A stretch of 64,000 bases of DNA from the NCBI GenBank assembly GCA_019915135.1, contig JAHLMK010000001.1, forward strand, positions 4,464,001 through 4,528,000. Direction: 5' to 3'. The DNA comes from Strobilurus pachycystidiatus. Its lineage: Eukaryota; Basidiomycota; Agaricomycetes; Agaricales; Physalacriaceae. Below are positions 13,208 through 25,319 of the stretch, piece after piece. Below the pieces are notes generated by a model. That model was not told the origin of the DNA and did no database searches. It saw only the letters and a list, made by a program, of their open reading frames with translations. Positions within the stretch are counted from its first letter, which is position 1. Each line of letters begins with the position of its first letter. A program made the translations under genes and the position numbers.

Positions 13208-13310
13208 CACATAGACTTCCAGAAACATGCTCTCCTGCTCTCGCAAGCAAAGCAAATCGATAGCAATACACACAAGGTCGTAATCAAAGAAGGGTCTACA
13301 AAGTCTGAGC

Positions 13311-15641
13311 TCAATATCGCCCTCTGCCGCCTCGTCTCGATCCCGAACCAGACCACCGGTCGTCGTTCCGTCCTTGGTTGTCCCAGTTGTCGTTATAGCC
13401 ACCTCGTCCGCCACCATCGTTGTAGCCTCCTCCTCTGCCACCGCCATCATTGTACCCACCCCGTTGACCGTCACTGTATCCACCTCTACTACCACCATCA
13501 TTGTATCCACCCCGACTACCGCCATCATTGTAGCCGCTGCCGCCGCGACCACCGGCATATCCGCCCCGACTGCCATTGTCATATCCGCGACCATTGGCAT
13601 CATACCCACCACGACCAGTGCCATCATTGTATCCGCCTCGTCCGCCCCCGTTCGCATTTCCACCACGAACGCTTCGGCCGAACTCGTCCGCTCCGCCTTC
13701 ATAGAATGCGTCTTGTGAGCGGGCGGCCTGAGGGGGCGGCTGTGAGGGAGGCGGGGCAGGTTCATCACTAAGGCCAGGGATGAAGTCGTCACCACCGCCT
13801 TCATACCCTCTCGAGCTGTTCCCATTCTGCGGCACATGCTGGAAACTGTCCTCCTCTTTGCCGCCCCACCAGTTACCATTGCCATTGCCATCAGGAGCTC
13901 CGACGTTGCTTCGCCCACCACCACTAACGGCTCCAGCTCCACCTCCGCTGTAGCTGAATCCCGGAACCATCGCTTCGTCGTCCTCATCCTGACCACTCAA
14001 GTCGGTCATTTCGGGCGGTTTCTCTCCTCCCCCTGAGAAGACAGACGTAGCGTCTCCGGGTCGCTCACGGGACCAGAATCGAGTGGTGTGGTCGTTCGAG
14101 GCAGTGACGAGGAGGTGCCCAAGTGGGTGGAAAGCCATCGACCAGACGTTGGAGTCGTGCGCTTGAGACAAAGTCGCACGGGGGGCAATGACAGGTTGGC
14201 TGAGGGAGACGTCTTCGTCGTCCAAATCCCAATGTAGGACAGCGCCTTCCGCTCCGCCAGATACGAGAATGGGATGTACAGGGTGCCAGGTTACGGCTGT
14301 AGAATCCTTGTTAGCTGTGAAAGTTGATTTATTATTAAAGTACTTACAACACACTTCCTTCTTGTGCCCCTTGAGGATGCGGAATTCTTTCATGGCGCGG
14401 ATGTCGAAGACGCGGACAGTTTGGTCCCGCGAGGCACTTGCTATTAGATTACCGTTTGGCGACCAAGAAAGGGCTTGGATGGTGTTCTTGTGTGTGTGTC
14501 TTCGTGGTTGCTCAATGCCAAAACGCGATGGAGTTAGAGATTGACTCACAATGTTGTCAACGCGGAGCCAGTGCGAGGATCCCAGAACTTGATCTGGTTG
14601 TCCTTACTACCTGAAGCAAGAAGACCTTTGGTAGGATGCCATTCGACGCACTTCACATCCCATCCGTGTCCTGGTGACTCAAATTAGGCCGACTGGTAGG
14701 TTTGGAACGATGCAAGACATACCTGTTAGCACGCTCTCCACCTTGCTATCCTGAAACGACCATATGCGAACACTTGAATCATCACTAGCAGTCGCGAACC
14801 GTCGATCATCTGGACTGAAGCTTATCCCACGGATGGCCTCTCGCGATGTCGAGCCTTGCCAGGCAGTCAAGTTGTTCATATTCGGTTCAAAGTACTTGAT
14901 GACGCCACTTTTGTCTGCAGAGACCAAGTATGCGCCAGAGTGAGTAAACGTCAGTGTGCAGATGGGACTGTCGTGTGCTTGGAGAATAGTCTCGAAGTTG
15001 AATGTAAGGCCATTCCAGAGCGTGAATTCTCCGCTTGTGGAGCCAGTGAGAATGCGACGACCTTCGGGTGTCCACTGGCGGTTGAGTGTGGGTGTTTTTG
15101 CGGGTCATGAGAGCGGGGAACACGAACCGTCACGACGTTTACGGGACAACGGATTTTATTCGTCGAGGTATGAACAAATTTTGTACACAGTGATGTAGAT
15201 GAATTATCAGGGTATGCTTTAGGTGGTAGAAGCTGGAAAGCCTGTTAGCTTGAGACGTGGTTTAATGCAGTGGTAGCGCACGTTTATGATTTGAGGTGGA
15301 CACGGTCGCAGATAAGGGACATATGCGCCGGTCGGACGCGTCTTCCGTAGCTGTAGGTCATTTATGAGCGTGCGCCTCACTCAATAATCGTGCACACATA
15401 CCAAGGACCAACGCACGACACCGCCAAAGTAGTCAACAGTCTTTCTTGGCCGCGCCTTTTTGATCATTTTCCCGTCGAGCATTTGGCGGTTGTTCGCCAG
15501 CTCTTGTTCTTGTATCTTGACATCGTCGACTGGAGGTGGTTGCGGAGGCGAAAGATACCTCTGTGGCCGCCATTCGGGCACAGAACGGCCCGAAGACGAC
15601 GGCAGCGATTTTCCAGGAAGCAACACTGGCAGCGCAGCCAT
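13311..15641 (-). CDS. PFS2: Polyadenylation factor Pfs2 / WDR33-type WD40 protein
   Basis: This subunit of the cleavage and polyadenylation factor helps recognise the poly(A) signal. The minus-strand start is [18 protein letters not shown] at 15641. The family-specific [18 protein letters not shown] precedes the WD repeats, and blades are clear ([80 protein letters not shown]). The C-terminal 200 residues are a low-complexity Gly/Arg/Tyr/Asn/Asp tail with repeated [11 protein letters not shown] units, ending RRGGRGRY before TGA at 13311-13313. A long disordered tail is usual for the family, and the RGG content suggests RNA contact. Introns lie near 14285-14350, 14550-14620 and 15130-15380. 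Confidence 0.9.
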
Positions 15642-15898
15642 GAGCGTCGAGCACAAGAGACTTATGCTGAGTCAGCAGAGGGCCTCCAGGGACAATCGGG
15701 CCGGTCTTTAGTCGGCACAAATGCAGAACATCGTTGGGCTTGAGCCTGGCTTGAGCTGTTGTTCATACTTCTGACCACTATATCGCCTACAAGTCCTCTA
15801 TGTGAATTTGTCCTACAAGATCTTCCTGTATACGCGCTTCCTTGCGGACAATACATTCTACTAATTATATACTTGGGGATATCTTCTTCTCCGCAACG

Positions 15899-17946
15899 TC
15901 AGTGTTCACTGTACCGTAGATCAGCAGTGGGGAGTAGAATAAAGATCTGCAAAACTTACCACATCTGGAACTCAATCTCAAACTTCTGCCTTGTGTGATC
16001 TTCCACCATAACGGAGCGCTCCTTCATAAGCTCCTTTCTAGCTGTCTCCGCCTCGGCGCGCGACATGTTGCCCTCATGAGCGAGCCCAGATATTACATCC
16101 ACGAGCTCGACAGGTAGCTGGTGCACGAGGCCATTATCATTATAGATGACTTCGTCGACCCAGTCCTTCTGCTGGGGACCGATTGTCGTTGTTGAGGGCA
16201 CAGGCCGGTCAGGACTAATGAGGAAAAACGCAACAATCTTGCGATGTCCAGGCTTGGCTTTGTCCAGCAGACTGAAGGGTTGGATCTGGTGCTGGTATAT
16301 ATTCGGGAAAGCGATGCAACGTCCTGCTGACGTCTTCAGGCTACCCAAGTTCTGGACCTGAGGCGAGTCTCTAAGCAGAATGCGTTCAAAAGGACTGTAT
16401 GATGGAGAATAGAGAACGAACCTCTCCATATCGTACAAGATCCGCGAGCAGAATGAATCGTCCTGACCATGGTATGTCGGTTCCAAGACGGCCATACGGA
16501 AAGCAAGACGCGATTCTGTAATGTTGTCCTCGTCATAGTACTGTAAGACGCATTGAGCATATCATCAGACACTGTATAGCAAACAGAAGATCACGCACGT
16601 AGATGAATGTCGATACAATGCCCTCATTGAGCATTCCTGCGCATCCGTTTCAGTATGCGAACGAGAAGTTATCAAGGTTTTTGCCTTCTACATGCCAAGA
16701 GCCACCCAGGTACTCAGGCTTTTCCGGCGTCAGAACAATGTTGGCAAGTTTGACAATCAGCTGGATAGTTGAACCCATCAAAGAGACAGTCTTCTGAGTT
16801 TTATCCAGCGCGCCATCGTATGATCCATATACCTCGGGAAGCCTCAAAGGCATCGATCTATACCAAGCCTCATACTCGTCGTTGTCCCATGAGTTGGCAG
16901 CCTCCATGTCCGAGTCGGGTGGCCCTTTTGACCGGCCGTGCTCGTCAACAAACACACATCCGACTTTCCCTTGATACCGATAAAAAGCACCAGCGCCATC
17001 AACACGCATGCGCTGCTTGCTGAGGGGCCGACGCAAGTCCGAAAGCACGCGCTCAAACAGCGGGACGGCACGTTCAACAAGTCTCTCAATGACTGGATAG
17101 AGATCGGCATTTCTGGACGGGTGAATGTTGTTGATATAGGATCCCTGAAGACGCGCCTTTCCGCTTGAATCGATGGCAAAGTCAGATGGCAGCCATTGGA
17201 AGCGCTTGGAGAAGAAGTCGGAATCACCCTGGACATCTACAGGGATTTTGACAACCTCGAGAGTACCCTCAGCGTTACGTGCGACAGAATGCCCGTAGCG
17301 AACAGGATAGAGGGAAGGGTGCACCAAGTCCAGAACTTGGCCGTCACTTCCGGGATGCCAATCCTGCTTGTCTACGGGAACGTCTTCCAGTTTGGCGACA
17401 GATTGAAGGAGGCTGTCGTGCAGATCCTTAGGAATGAGTCTGTCGGACTGCCAGATCCGCTCGTAACACCCGACCTGAATGCCTGTTGCATCGTCCATGA
17501 GCTGGGCGTAACCATGTAACTCATCCAGCACGTAGTCAATCTACAGTCGCCAAACAGTCAGTGCCATAATCGCCATTTCAGATGGTCAGCATTACCATCC
17601 GCTCAGTAAGTCTCCAATCGCTGTCCACAGCGTCCGTATTCGTCGCTTCCTCCCTCCACTTTGCGCGAATGATTGGATCGTTCATCTTGTTCTGCCAGTT
17701 CGGCTTGTCTCTTAGAGTCGCAGACAACGCACACATCCTGAGTTCAACAATTGTGCGAGGGAGGTCTCCCCAACCTTCGTCGTCGTGATGAAAAAAAGGA
17801 AGAGGATAGCCCCCTAAGAAGAAAATGGAAGCTGAGTGATAAGCTTCCTCGCAGGCGTCCACTGGCATACGCGATTGGTACACGTCAAAACATCAAGTGA
17901 TATATGACTCACTAGTTTCCTTCGACATCTGGCTCGTACGTGCCAT
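15899..17946 (-). CDS. DUF4246 family protein, complete copy
   Basis: Start MARTSQMSKE at 17946, followed by an intron and the conserved core RDKPNWQNKMNDPIIRAKW, IQVGCYERIWQSDRLIP, the long middle part and the family signature LGGSWHVEG, then after a GC-AG intron MLNEGIVSTFIYYYDED and NITESRLAFRMAVLEP. I place the end at a final short exon giving CEH and TGA at 15899-15901, reached through a GTAAGT intron; without that splice the frame would stop right after QMW. The family is common and often multicopy in fungi; its biochemical role is not established. A second, roughly 90% identical copy begins at 63427 in the opposite orientation. Confidence 0.85.
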
Positions 17947-18279
17947 GACGGTCTGATCAAGTCCCAGGAGCTCCCCTCGGACGCGCTCCTTTCAGGGACT
18001 GTCACACATACAGAAAAACTGGCAGCGTTGAAACTAGATCCTTGTCGTCACGGGAGATTAAAATGTCAGCTTTGTAGTACTTAAGTGAATTGTACCACGG
18101 ATATAGAATTCACGTCCACCACAAAAAAGGCTTTGAGTGGTGACCACGTCGTTGCAGACTGTACATGCTACTAACTAGACTGGACATGTTGACGAATGAG
18201 ACGACGACGTAGTATACAATACATGATACACGAAGAGTACCTTACAGGTCATGCCCAGCATACGCAAATGCCACTAGCA
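17947..18279. other. Intergenic region, no gene seen
   Basis: Upstream of the DUF4246 start and downstream of the TFB3 stop. The sequence just upstream of the DUF4246 start matches the other copy for only about 10-15 bases, so the duplication boundary lies close to the start codon. Confidence 0.5.
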
Positions 18280-19637
18280 CTACGACGCCATTATGATATC
18301 CCCATCTTCTACTGGCGCTAGAGGTGGCCCCGGCGGCGGAAGGTCGCTCAAGGGCATCAGGTCAAGTCCCGCCACCGCAAAACGTAACGCTCTTCCCCAA
18401 GCCTCCTCAACACGATAACCTCCACCCCGCATGATGCCTTCTCTGTCCCTCCGAACCGCCTCGCTGAAAAAGTCATCATACCCATCAGGCTTCATCGCTA
18501 TCTTGCTCTCGTAGCAGTCCCAATTATCCTGCAGTGGTACATGCGGAACGTCCTGGACCGCCGCGTTGACTTTCAGTCGCGTCTTGAGTAACCGCGACAT
18601 GTCACTCGCGCCCATGGAGCCCATAGACGACATGCGGTGTGAGGAGCGCTTGAGGGCGTTGGCTCGAGACTTGGCGACTACTTTGGCAGCGTCTTTCTCG
18701 CTCGTCTCCAGCTTGTCTATGATTTCCCGGCGCTCCTTCTCCTTCTCCTCGCGATCTTCCTCTTCCCGTCGCGCAGCCTCTGCAGCGCGAGCCTCACGTT
18801 CCTGCCGATCGAATTCCTCCTGCTCTTTCAGGGCAAGGGCATATTGTTCTTCTCGTTGTGTGTTGAGAGTGATCAGTGCGGCATTGGCTGCTCTGTATGC
18901 AGCCACTCGCTTCTCTGTCTCAGGTATATCGATGTTGTTGATGAAGTTAAAGGCTAAAATGAATTAGATGAAAATTGAAGATACAAGACGCCGTTGTGAG
19001 ACCCACCTATATCCTCAACTTCCTCTAAGTAGTCATTGAAGGACGTCAAATCGTCAAAGTCCTCTCGGCGTTTGTTGAAGCTGACTGCTGGTCAGTGACA
19101 TGGGGTAGAGGATACAAGCTGGCGTACTCTTTGGCCAGTCGACGCCTAACAGCGACCTCCTTCTCAACGCCCAAGTCTTCAAACGTTTGTGGCGTGAAAG
19201 CGAGTTTCCGGAGGACAGTATTACATATTGGACAGGGTGCAGGTCCAAGAGTGAAGAGACGGTCGATGCAAGATTCACACCTGAGATGTAGGTCAGCATT
19301 ACTCCTCGGAACCGTACGCGTGATTCAAGCACACATTTTATGATAACATGAGCTGACAAGAAGCCTTAGTTTTGGATTCAGGTAGCGGTCACTCTTGCAT
19401 ACAGGACACTGATCATCCATGGACTGCGATACGTGTGAAGAAAATCAGAGAGCGGCGCGACAAGTGAATACTTACATAGAATTCTGTTGTCCTGCCTGAC
19501 GGATCCTTGACACCGCCACCAAATATCGTAGACGACGTGCTCTGCACCTGCGGCGTCGTCGAGCGCGTATGCGACGCTGAACTGCCAACGCCGCCCTTGC
19601 GGACGGTCTTTCCCTGGAGCCAGGCGCGTGAGGACAT
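18280..19637 (-). CDS. TFB3: TFIIH/CAK assembly factor Tfb3 (MAT1), RING finger
   Basis: This subunit holds the Cdk7-type kinase and cyclin H on TFIIH. The first exon from 19637 encodes MSSRAWLQGKTVRKGGVGSS and a Ser/Thr-rich leader. The next exon has a C3HC4 RING: CPVCKSDRY, CYHKMCESCIDRLF and CPICN. A MAT1-type middle follows (FEDLGVEKEVAVRRR, FNKRREDFDDLTSFNDYLEE, FINNIDIPETEKR), then a Glu/Arg-rich coiled coil and a C-terminal tail ending in DGDIIMAS with TAG at 18280-18282. The order and length (about 400 residues) fit the family. It shares a short upstream region with a divergent ankyrin gene. Confidence 0.92.
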
Positions 19638-19743
19638 GACAATCGTTAGTCAAGGAGTACTTCCTTTTTGGGTCGATCGAATTTTTCATATGTACCGCTG
19701 CTACTATCCGCTCCTCCATCACATCCTCTAAACTTACACAACA
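19638..19743. promoter_or_regulatory. Short bidirectional promoter region TFB3 / ankyrin gene
   Basis: Only 106 bp separate the two divergent start codons, so both genes must share core promoter DNA here or carry very short 5' leaders. A CT-rich run near 19715-19735 precedes the plus-strand ATG. No specific factor site is asserted. Confidence 0.55.
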
Positions 19744-20360
19744 ATGGGAGAGCAAAGACCACAATCGACGCCATCGCAAGAGGAGAAGGAGGAACTGCTG
19801 CTTTCCTGCAGATACGGCGATCTCGAAGATGTCCAAGCATTTGTCGACAAATACTCTCCATCTTCCCTTCTGGATATCGTCGACGACAATGGGAACAACG
19901 TTCTCCATATGATATCTGCAAACGGCCACCGAGGTGTGTACTTTGTTATACATTTCCGCCAGCTTCGTTGATCGTTTCTGTTATAGATGTGCTATCTTAT
20001 ATTCTTAACCTTTCTCCTCCACCATCTTCACTGTTAAAAGCACCTAATTCCTCTGGATCTACCCCTCTGCACTGGGCCGCCTTAAACTCGCAGCTGGAGG
20101 TTGCAAAATCTCTGGTTGAAGCCGGTGGCGCACAATTAATCGATGTGAAGAACAAGGCGGGCCGAAGTCCGCTTGGAGAGGCGGAAAACGCGAATTGGGA
20201 GGATGGTGCCAGATACTTCGTGAGCGTGATGGAACTGGGAACTGAGGACGGGCAGGCTGAAGACACAGACGAAAAAGTGGAAGGACCTATAGAAGTGACA
20301 ATCGAAGATGCTGAGGGTGGTGTGGCGAAAATGACCATCGGAAACGAGACCAAGTCATGA
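19744..20360 (+). CDS. Small ankyrin-repeat protein, Yar1-like
   Basis: Two exons, with an intron at 19934-19986, give about 188 residues. Ankyrin repeats are visible as LLLSCRYGDLEDVQAFVDKY, DNGNNVLHMISANGHRDVLS and GSTPLHWAALNSQLEVAKSL, plus the start of a further repeat in KNKAGRSPLGEAENAN. The C-terminus is acidic (EDTDEKVEGPIEVTIEDAEG). Size, repeat number and acidic tail match the Yar1 family, which in yeast escorts ribosomal protein uS3 (Rps3) to the nucleus. That role is inferred from the family, not shown by sequence alone. It converges on LYS2 with about 60 bp between stops. Confidence 0.8.
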
Positions 20361-20423
20361 TGATATGTATCAAAGCAGTCGAAAATTATTGTATCTCTCT
20401 TAATATTACATGATATTGCACTT

Positions 20424-23400
20424 CTACGCGCCGCTGCGACCAGCAGCTTTTACAACACCGGCGGCAAGGGTAGGCAGAGCCTTGGCTGAGTTTTCTATCG
20501 TGGGCGGAGGGAGGAAACCAGCCTTGATAAGCCATGCCAGGTACTTGCCCATCAGGTCGTCATCAACCGTCGTGTTCAGAGGGCCGGTATGCGCCTCAAG
20601 GACCTTCTTGGTATTGGTGTCATCCAAGTCCGGTGCCTTCGTGCTCGTCGGAAGATCATCGAGCACGAAATGGAGCAGGGGATACAGCGCGTTATCCTGA
20701 ACCTCCATGACGTGCTGCTCGAGCTTGCGCCGCCAGACGATATATTCGCAGGTCTCCGTAGAGAAGCCGTATTGGACGAGGGATGACAACATTCCGTTGA
20801 AGGTCGGAAGTGGCTGAGCAGTGATGTGCATAACAGACATCGGAGCATCAAGGAGCGGAGAAACGGCCGCTAGAGAAGTGCAGAGCGCGACATGATCGAC
20901 CGGAACCATGTTCACAGTGTTGTTCATATCCGGCACAAGCCCGAGTTGGATGCACCCCTTGACCATACGCCAGATGAAGTCGTCCGTATTGGTTACTATT
21001 TCGATCTTGATGAGTAGATGAAATGAAACAGCTCAAGGGCTAACGTACCGGCTGAAGAAGAATCTCCGACAACGTATCCCGGACGAACGATATGCCCCCT
21101 CAGTCCACGTCGACCCGCTTCAAAGAGAAGCTTTTCCGAGACCCACTTTGTTTGACCGTACCCACTCTTCAATGAGGCTTTTGCACCTTCCAGATCATCG
21201 CTTTCCGGTACTCCAGTATACTTGGAGTTGCCCGATGCCAGCGTCTCAGATAACCTCACGTAGTACTCTGTGTCAATGGCAGAAGTCGACGAGACAAACA
21301 CCAAAGACTTCTGCTTCGACGTCGAAGCCAAGTCAATGGCAGTCAACGTCGCAATGACGTTCGCCGCACGAAGCTTCTCATAAGGATACACCCAGTGCAC
21401 CTAGAACGCGAGGTTAGCACTAGGTCAATACTAAAGGTTTTGGCACCAACCAGGGCACCATTATGTAGAACGACGTCAGCTTCCTGCGCCACCCTTGCCC
21501 AATCATTGCCCAAACCAAACTTCTCCAGACTGAGATCACCAGTGAGCACCTCCAGACGGCCGTCCTGAACCCAAGCATCGTCCCAGACGCCACGGTCAGT
21601 CGATCCCTCCTTCAGCCTTGCCAAACCACTCTGCGGATCGGAGGCACGAACTAGACATATAACCTTCTTCACCTGAGAGCGAGACAGCAGGTCACGTAAA
21701 ACAAACGCCCCGAGGAACCCAGTGGCGCCAGTGAGGAACACCGTCAATGGTGCTGAGAAGTCGGCAGCAAGTGGCGCGTACGATTCCTGGAGCTTGGGAA
21801 GGAGGTCAAGGTAATCCTGCCCATATTCCACGGACGAGACTGCGGGCTTCTTGTCGGCACCTGGCACTGAGAGAAGGGCACTGTCTGACGGCGCGCTAGC
21901 AGCCTTGTAAGTCAGACCGAGGTCTGCGTTACGCAAAGCCTCCACGGCTTTCACGAGACCGGAAATCGTGGGCTCATCGAAGATCAAGCCTAACGGAGCG
22001 TCGACCACGAAGGTCTTGCGAATCTCAAAGATCAGACGCGTCGCGAGGATGGAGTGGCCACCAAGGTCAAAGAAACTTTCGTCTAGAGGGATGGGTTGAG
22101 GAGCGTTGGGAAGAACACCGTGCCAAAGACTGCGCATCTTTTCCTCGATAGAGTTCGCCTTGCTCGTCGAGGCTGGCCTGGCGGTAGCGGCTTGAGCGGT
22201 GTCTGGGAAGGGCAAGACGGGCTTGTCAATTTTCCCATTCGGGTTTAGAGGCATACGCTTGAGCGGTACGAAAACTGTCACATTGATTGAGAAACCCGAA
22301 AGCTTCAAGCGAACAGAAATTGAGACTTACGGGTTGGTACGCTGTAACTGGGAAGTTTCTTCTTCAAGTGTTCTCGTATGTCCTTGATGAGGCGCCGGTA
22401 TTTCCTGATTCCTTGAACAACGCCCTTGCCGTCTTCCGCTTCACTAATATCGCTCGCGAATCCCCTGAGCTGTTCGCCGTCCAAGGGAACGAAGTAGCTG
22501 ACGAGGATCTTCTCCTCATCCTTGTCACGTCTGACCAAAGTGACATTCTCGCGCACCAGAGGATGTTGACTGAGATGGGTGTCAATCTCTCCGAGCTCGA
22601 TTCTGAAGCCGCGAATCTTGACCTGGTCATCGGCGCGTCCTGTACACTCGACGATACCATCAGGGAGGTATCGGCCGAGATCGCCGGATCGATACATTCT
22701 GTCTCGAATACCGTGCCAGTGGCGGGCTTCTGGCCCTGGAGGCTTCCCATTGGGAGGATGTGCGATGGTGTCCTTGACTGGTGGGCTGGAAGAAGAGAAC
22801 CAGTTGTTCACAAACTTCTCCTTGGACGCCTCGGCGTCGAGATAACCCTCAGCAAGTCCTCCAGACCGAACATAGATCTCTCCAACTTCTCCAACCGCAC
22901 AAGGTATGTTTTTGTCATTCCTGTTGACAACCAAGAGTTGGACGTCAATCATGCCCTCCCCTGCCGGCATGATGTCTTTTTGAGTGGCGAGGAAAGTCGG
23001 GTCAACAGAGACAGGAGGGATGGCGAAGTAAGACACAGCACGTTGTGTTTCTGTAGTTCCGTACATGTTGATAATGCGTACATTGGCCGCTAGTGATTGG
23101 AGACGCAGGCAATCTCTCTTGGTCAACACATCTCCCACGAAGAATGCGTTCAAGAGGGAGGGAATCTGGCGCGTTGCTTGGGCCGAAAGTAGCTGACCCA
23201 TGGCGGGAGTAAGATGGGTCACGGTTACCCCACTGTCGGCCATCCACTCAGCAAGTCTTCCGGGAGTACCAATATCGTCCGCAGTAGGAACGTGAAGTTG
23301 AGCTCCAAAGAATAACGGCGTGAACACTAGAGGAATGTATGAGCAATAAAGTCAGATAAGCAAGATTGTACTGACTATCGCGTTGTATAGGATCGTGCGC

Positions 23401-24967
23401 GATACCGCTGAGCATCGTGAACTTGGATGTACCGTCCAATCCAAAGCGTTCGCCCATCCAGGGGAAGAAATGGGTCAAACTGTAATGTCTGCCGCGGACA
23501 CCTTTGGGAATTCCCGTGCTTCCGCTGGTGAATGACAAGGTTCCGACACTGTCTGGCCCAAGGACGACATTGGGGTCGGTCTCGCCCAGGTGGACCCTTG
23601 AGTGCAGAACATCGACTCCATCGGATCCCGGGCCGCCTTGAATGTTGCCATCCGTCATCACTTCCAAGCCCGGTACTTCGACGCGTATCTTTAGCTCCGT
23701 CGACAAGAATTCGCGAACAGTTGGATGAATCACGCCCGCGCCCTTGAGAACGACGAGGCCACGAGGTTGCGCGACCCGGAGGTATATCATTTGACGCGAC
23801 GCTGGATACGCAGGATCTAAGACAGGCAGTCAGAGAGCTGCAAGGAGACACACTATACGACTGACCTATAACTGAAAAGGTTGCGCCAGCCTTCAACACG
23901 GCCATGACTGCTACGACAAGATCTACACTTCGATGAGCGTACACCATGACGACTTCTTCGCGCTGTATGCCGCCCTTGATGAGATGGTGGGCAAGTACAT
24001 TTGAAGCGCGTCTGATTGCCCCATATGAGAAGACAGCCTTGCCCTGAGGTTCTGAGAGAGACGGGGCAGGTATCGTCTGGATGACACAAGGTCGATCTGG
24101 CCATTGGCGCGCGTTATTTGAGAAGACGTCGGTGATGGCCCCCTTCCAGTCACACCAATTGAGGTCACCTGTAGGATTGGGCAATCGCTCACGCTGCGAG
24201 GGAGTCAAGAGGGGGATTGTGCCAGCAAGAGCAATGGGGTTAGATGCGACCTTTTTGAGGAGGACAGTGAGCTGATCGATCATGATGGTGATCCTAGCAT
24301 GGGTGAAGAACAGGGAGTTGTAGAGGACGCGTAGAGCTATCCGAGGGGCAATGGATGCACGCGATGAAGTGGGTGGTCTGGTGACAAAGATGGTGAGGTC
24401 GGAGGTCAAGCTGGTGGATCGTATGAAGTTTTCTTGGGTGTCCGTTTCGTCGAAGAAGCGGACGCGGAATATGGGGCCCTCCATGGATGCGTCCTTGCCC
24501 TTGTACAAGGCATTCGTGATAGCCTCGAAGGGGACAGCATCGGATTCAGCCTCCTGCTCCACCTGCTGTACGCGACGAACGATTCCCCAGAATGGATCGG
24601 ATGGATCTGCAGACAATCGGAGAACTAGTGGATCGCGAGCCAACGCCGAAGATGATCCAACCACGATATCCGTTTCGCCCGTGTATCTGTGCAACAAAAC
24701 AGTGAAAGCCGCCAAAAGTAGATGGAAGGCAGAGGGGCGCCTGGCGCCCAATGTCTCGTCTTCCTCGTCACTGTCTTCGTTCTCATTGTAAAGCGCGAGT
24801 TTCATTAAAGCAAGTGATGCATTTTCTGAGAGTTCTGCGAGATGGGCGACCTCGACCAACTTGTTCGATCCTGAAGGACGAGGGTAGTCGGTCGGAAGAG
24901 ACATAGAAGGTAGATTTTGTAGCCTTGATAAGACCCGGCCCAGGCGGGCGTCCATGGTATCTGTCAT
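20424..24967 (-). CDS. LYS2: L-2-aminoadipate reductase (lysine biosynthesis)
   Basis: Reduces alpha-aminoadipate to its semialdehyde using ATP and NADPH, an essential step of the fungal lysine pathway; the enzyme needs phosphopantetheinyl transfer by Lys5. The start is [20 protein letters not shown] at 24967. An N-terminal condensation-like region is followed by the adenylation domain with [34 protein letters not shown] and [19 protein letters not shown] carrier domain with [10 protein letters not shown] (the serine carries the arm) follows, then a reductase domain with [32 protein letters not shown] (YxxxK) and [10 protein letters not shown]. Length of about 1,400 residues is normal. Several short introns are present, one at 23817-23865. 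This is a primary-metabolism enzyme, not an NRPS-like toxin gene. Confidence 0.96.
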
Positions 24968-24999
24968 GATGGGGGAGGTGAAGAACAGACCGTAACTTT

Positions 25000-25005
25000 T
25001 GACTC
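25000..25005. promoter_or_regulatory. TGACTC site upstream of LYS2
   Basis: The hexamer TGACTC, the core bound by Gcn4/Cpc1-type bZIP factors of general amino-acid control, lies 33 bp upstream of the LYS2 start. Lysine genes are known targets of this control. A single 6-bp match can arise by chance, and the position is close to the ATG. Confidence 0.3.
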
Positions 25006-25070
25006 GTACAGTTGATCGGCCGAAGCATCGGTCCGAGTGTTCCGAGGCTAATACCCCAACTCTTGTCTAG

Positions 25071-25078
25071 TATTTATA
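25071..25078 (-). promoter_or_regulatory. TATA box of LYS2
   Basis: On the minus strand the sequence reads TATAAATA, about 105 bp upstream of the LYS2 start codon, a usual distance for a fungal TATA element. The rest of 24968-25319 holds no gene and is taken as the LYS2 promoter plus the C78 peptidase 3' flank. Confidence 0.5.
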
Positions 25079-25319
25079 CAGGTACTGGTTCAATTCAATA
25101 CTCAGTCATGAAGCGTGAGGCGCTCCATATGAAGCAGACAGCGCTGTTCCACAAGCGGAAGAGCCGTCCATGACATTGTGGGGGTCGAATGCCCCGGACA
25201 TGATCGTCGACAACGTCCTCGTTCATATCAAAACATGTTTCCCAAGAAAATATCTAGTACATCTACATGCTTAGTTTACCGTAAGATAAGTCCATGGTAT
25301 CAATACATGAGTCCAATTT

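Noticed and set aside
13374..13718. 114-codon Val/Ile/Thr/Ser-rich plus-strand frame
   Set aside because: It is the antisense shadow of the repetitive Gly-rich tail of Pfs2.
20424..24967. Possible NRPS-like secondary-metabolite gene
   Set aside because: Domain order adenylation-carrier-reductase and the motifs match Lys2 of primary lysine synthesis, and no tailoring genes lie nearby.
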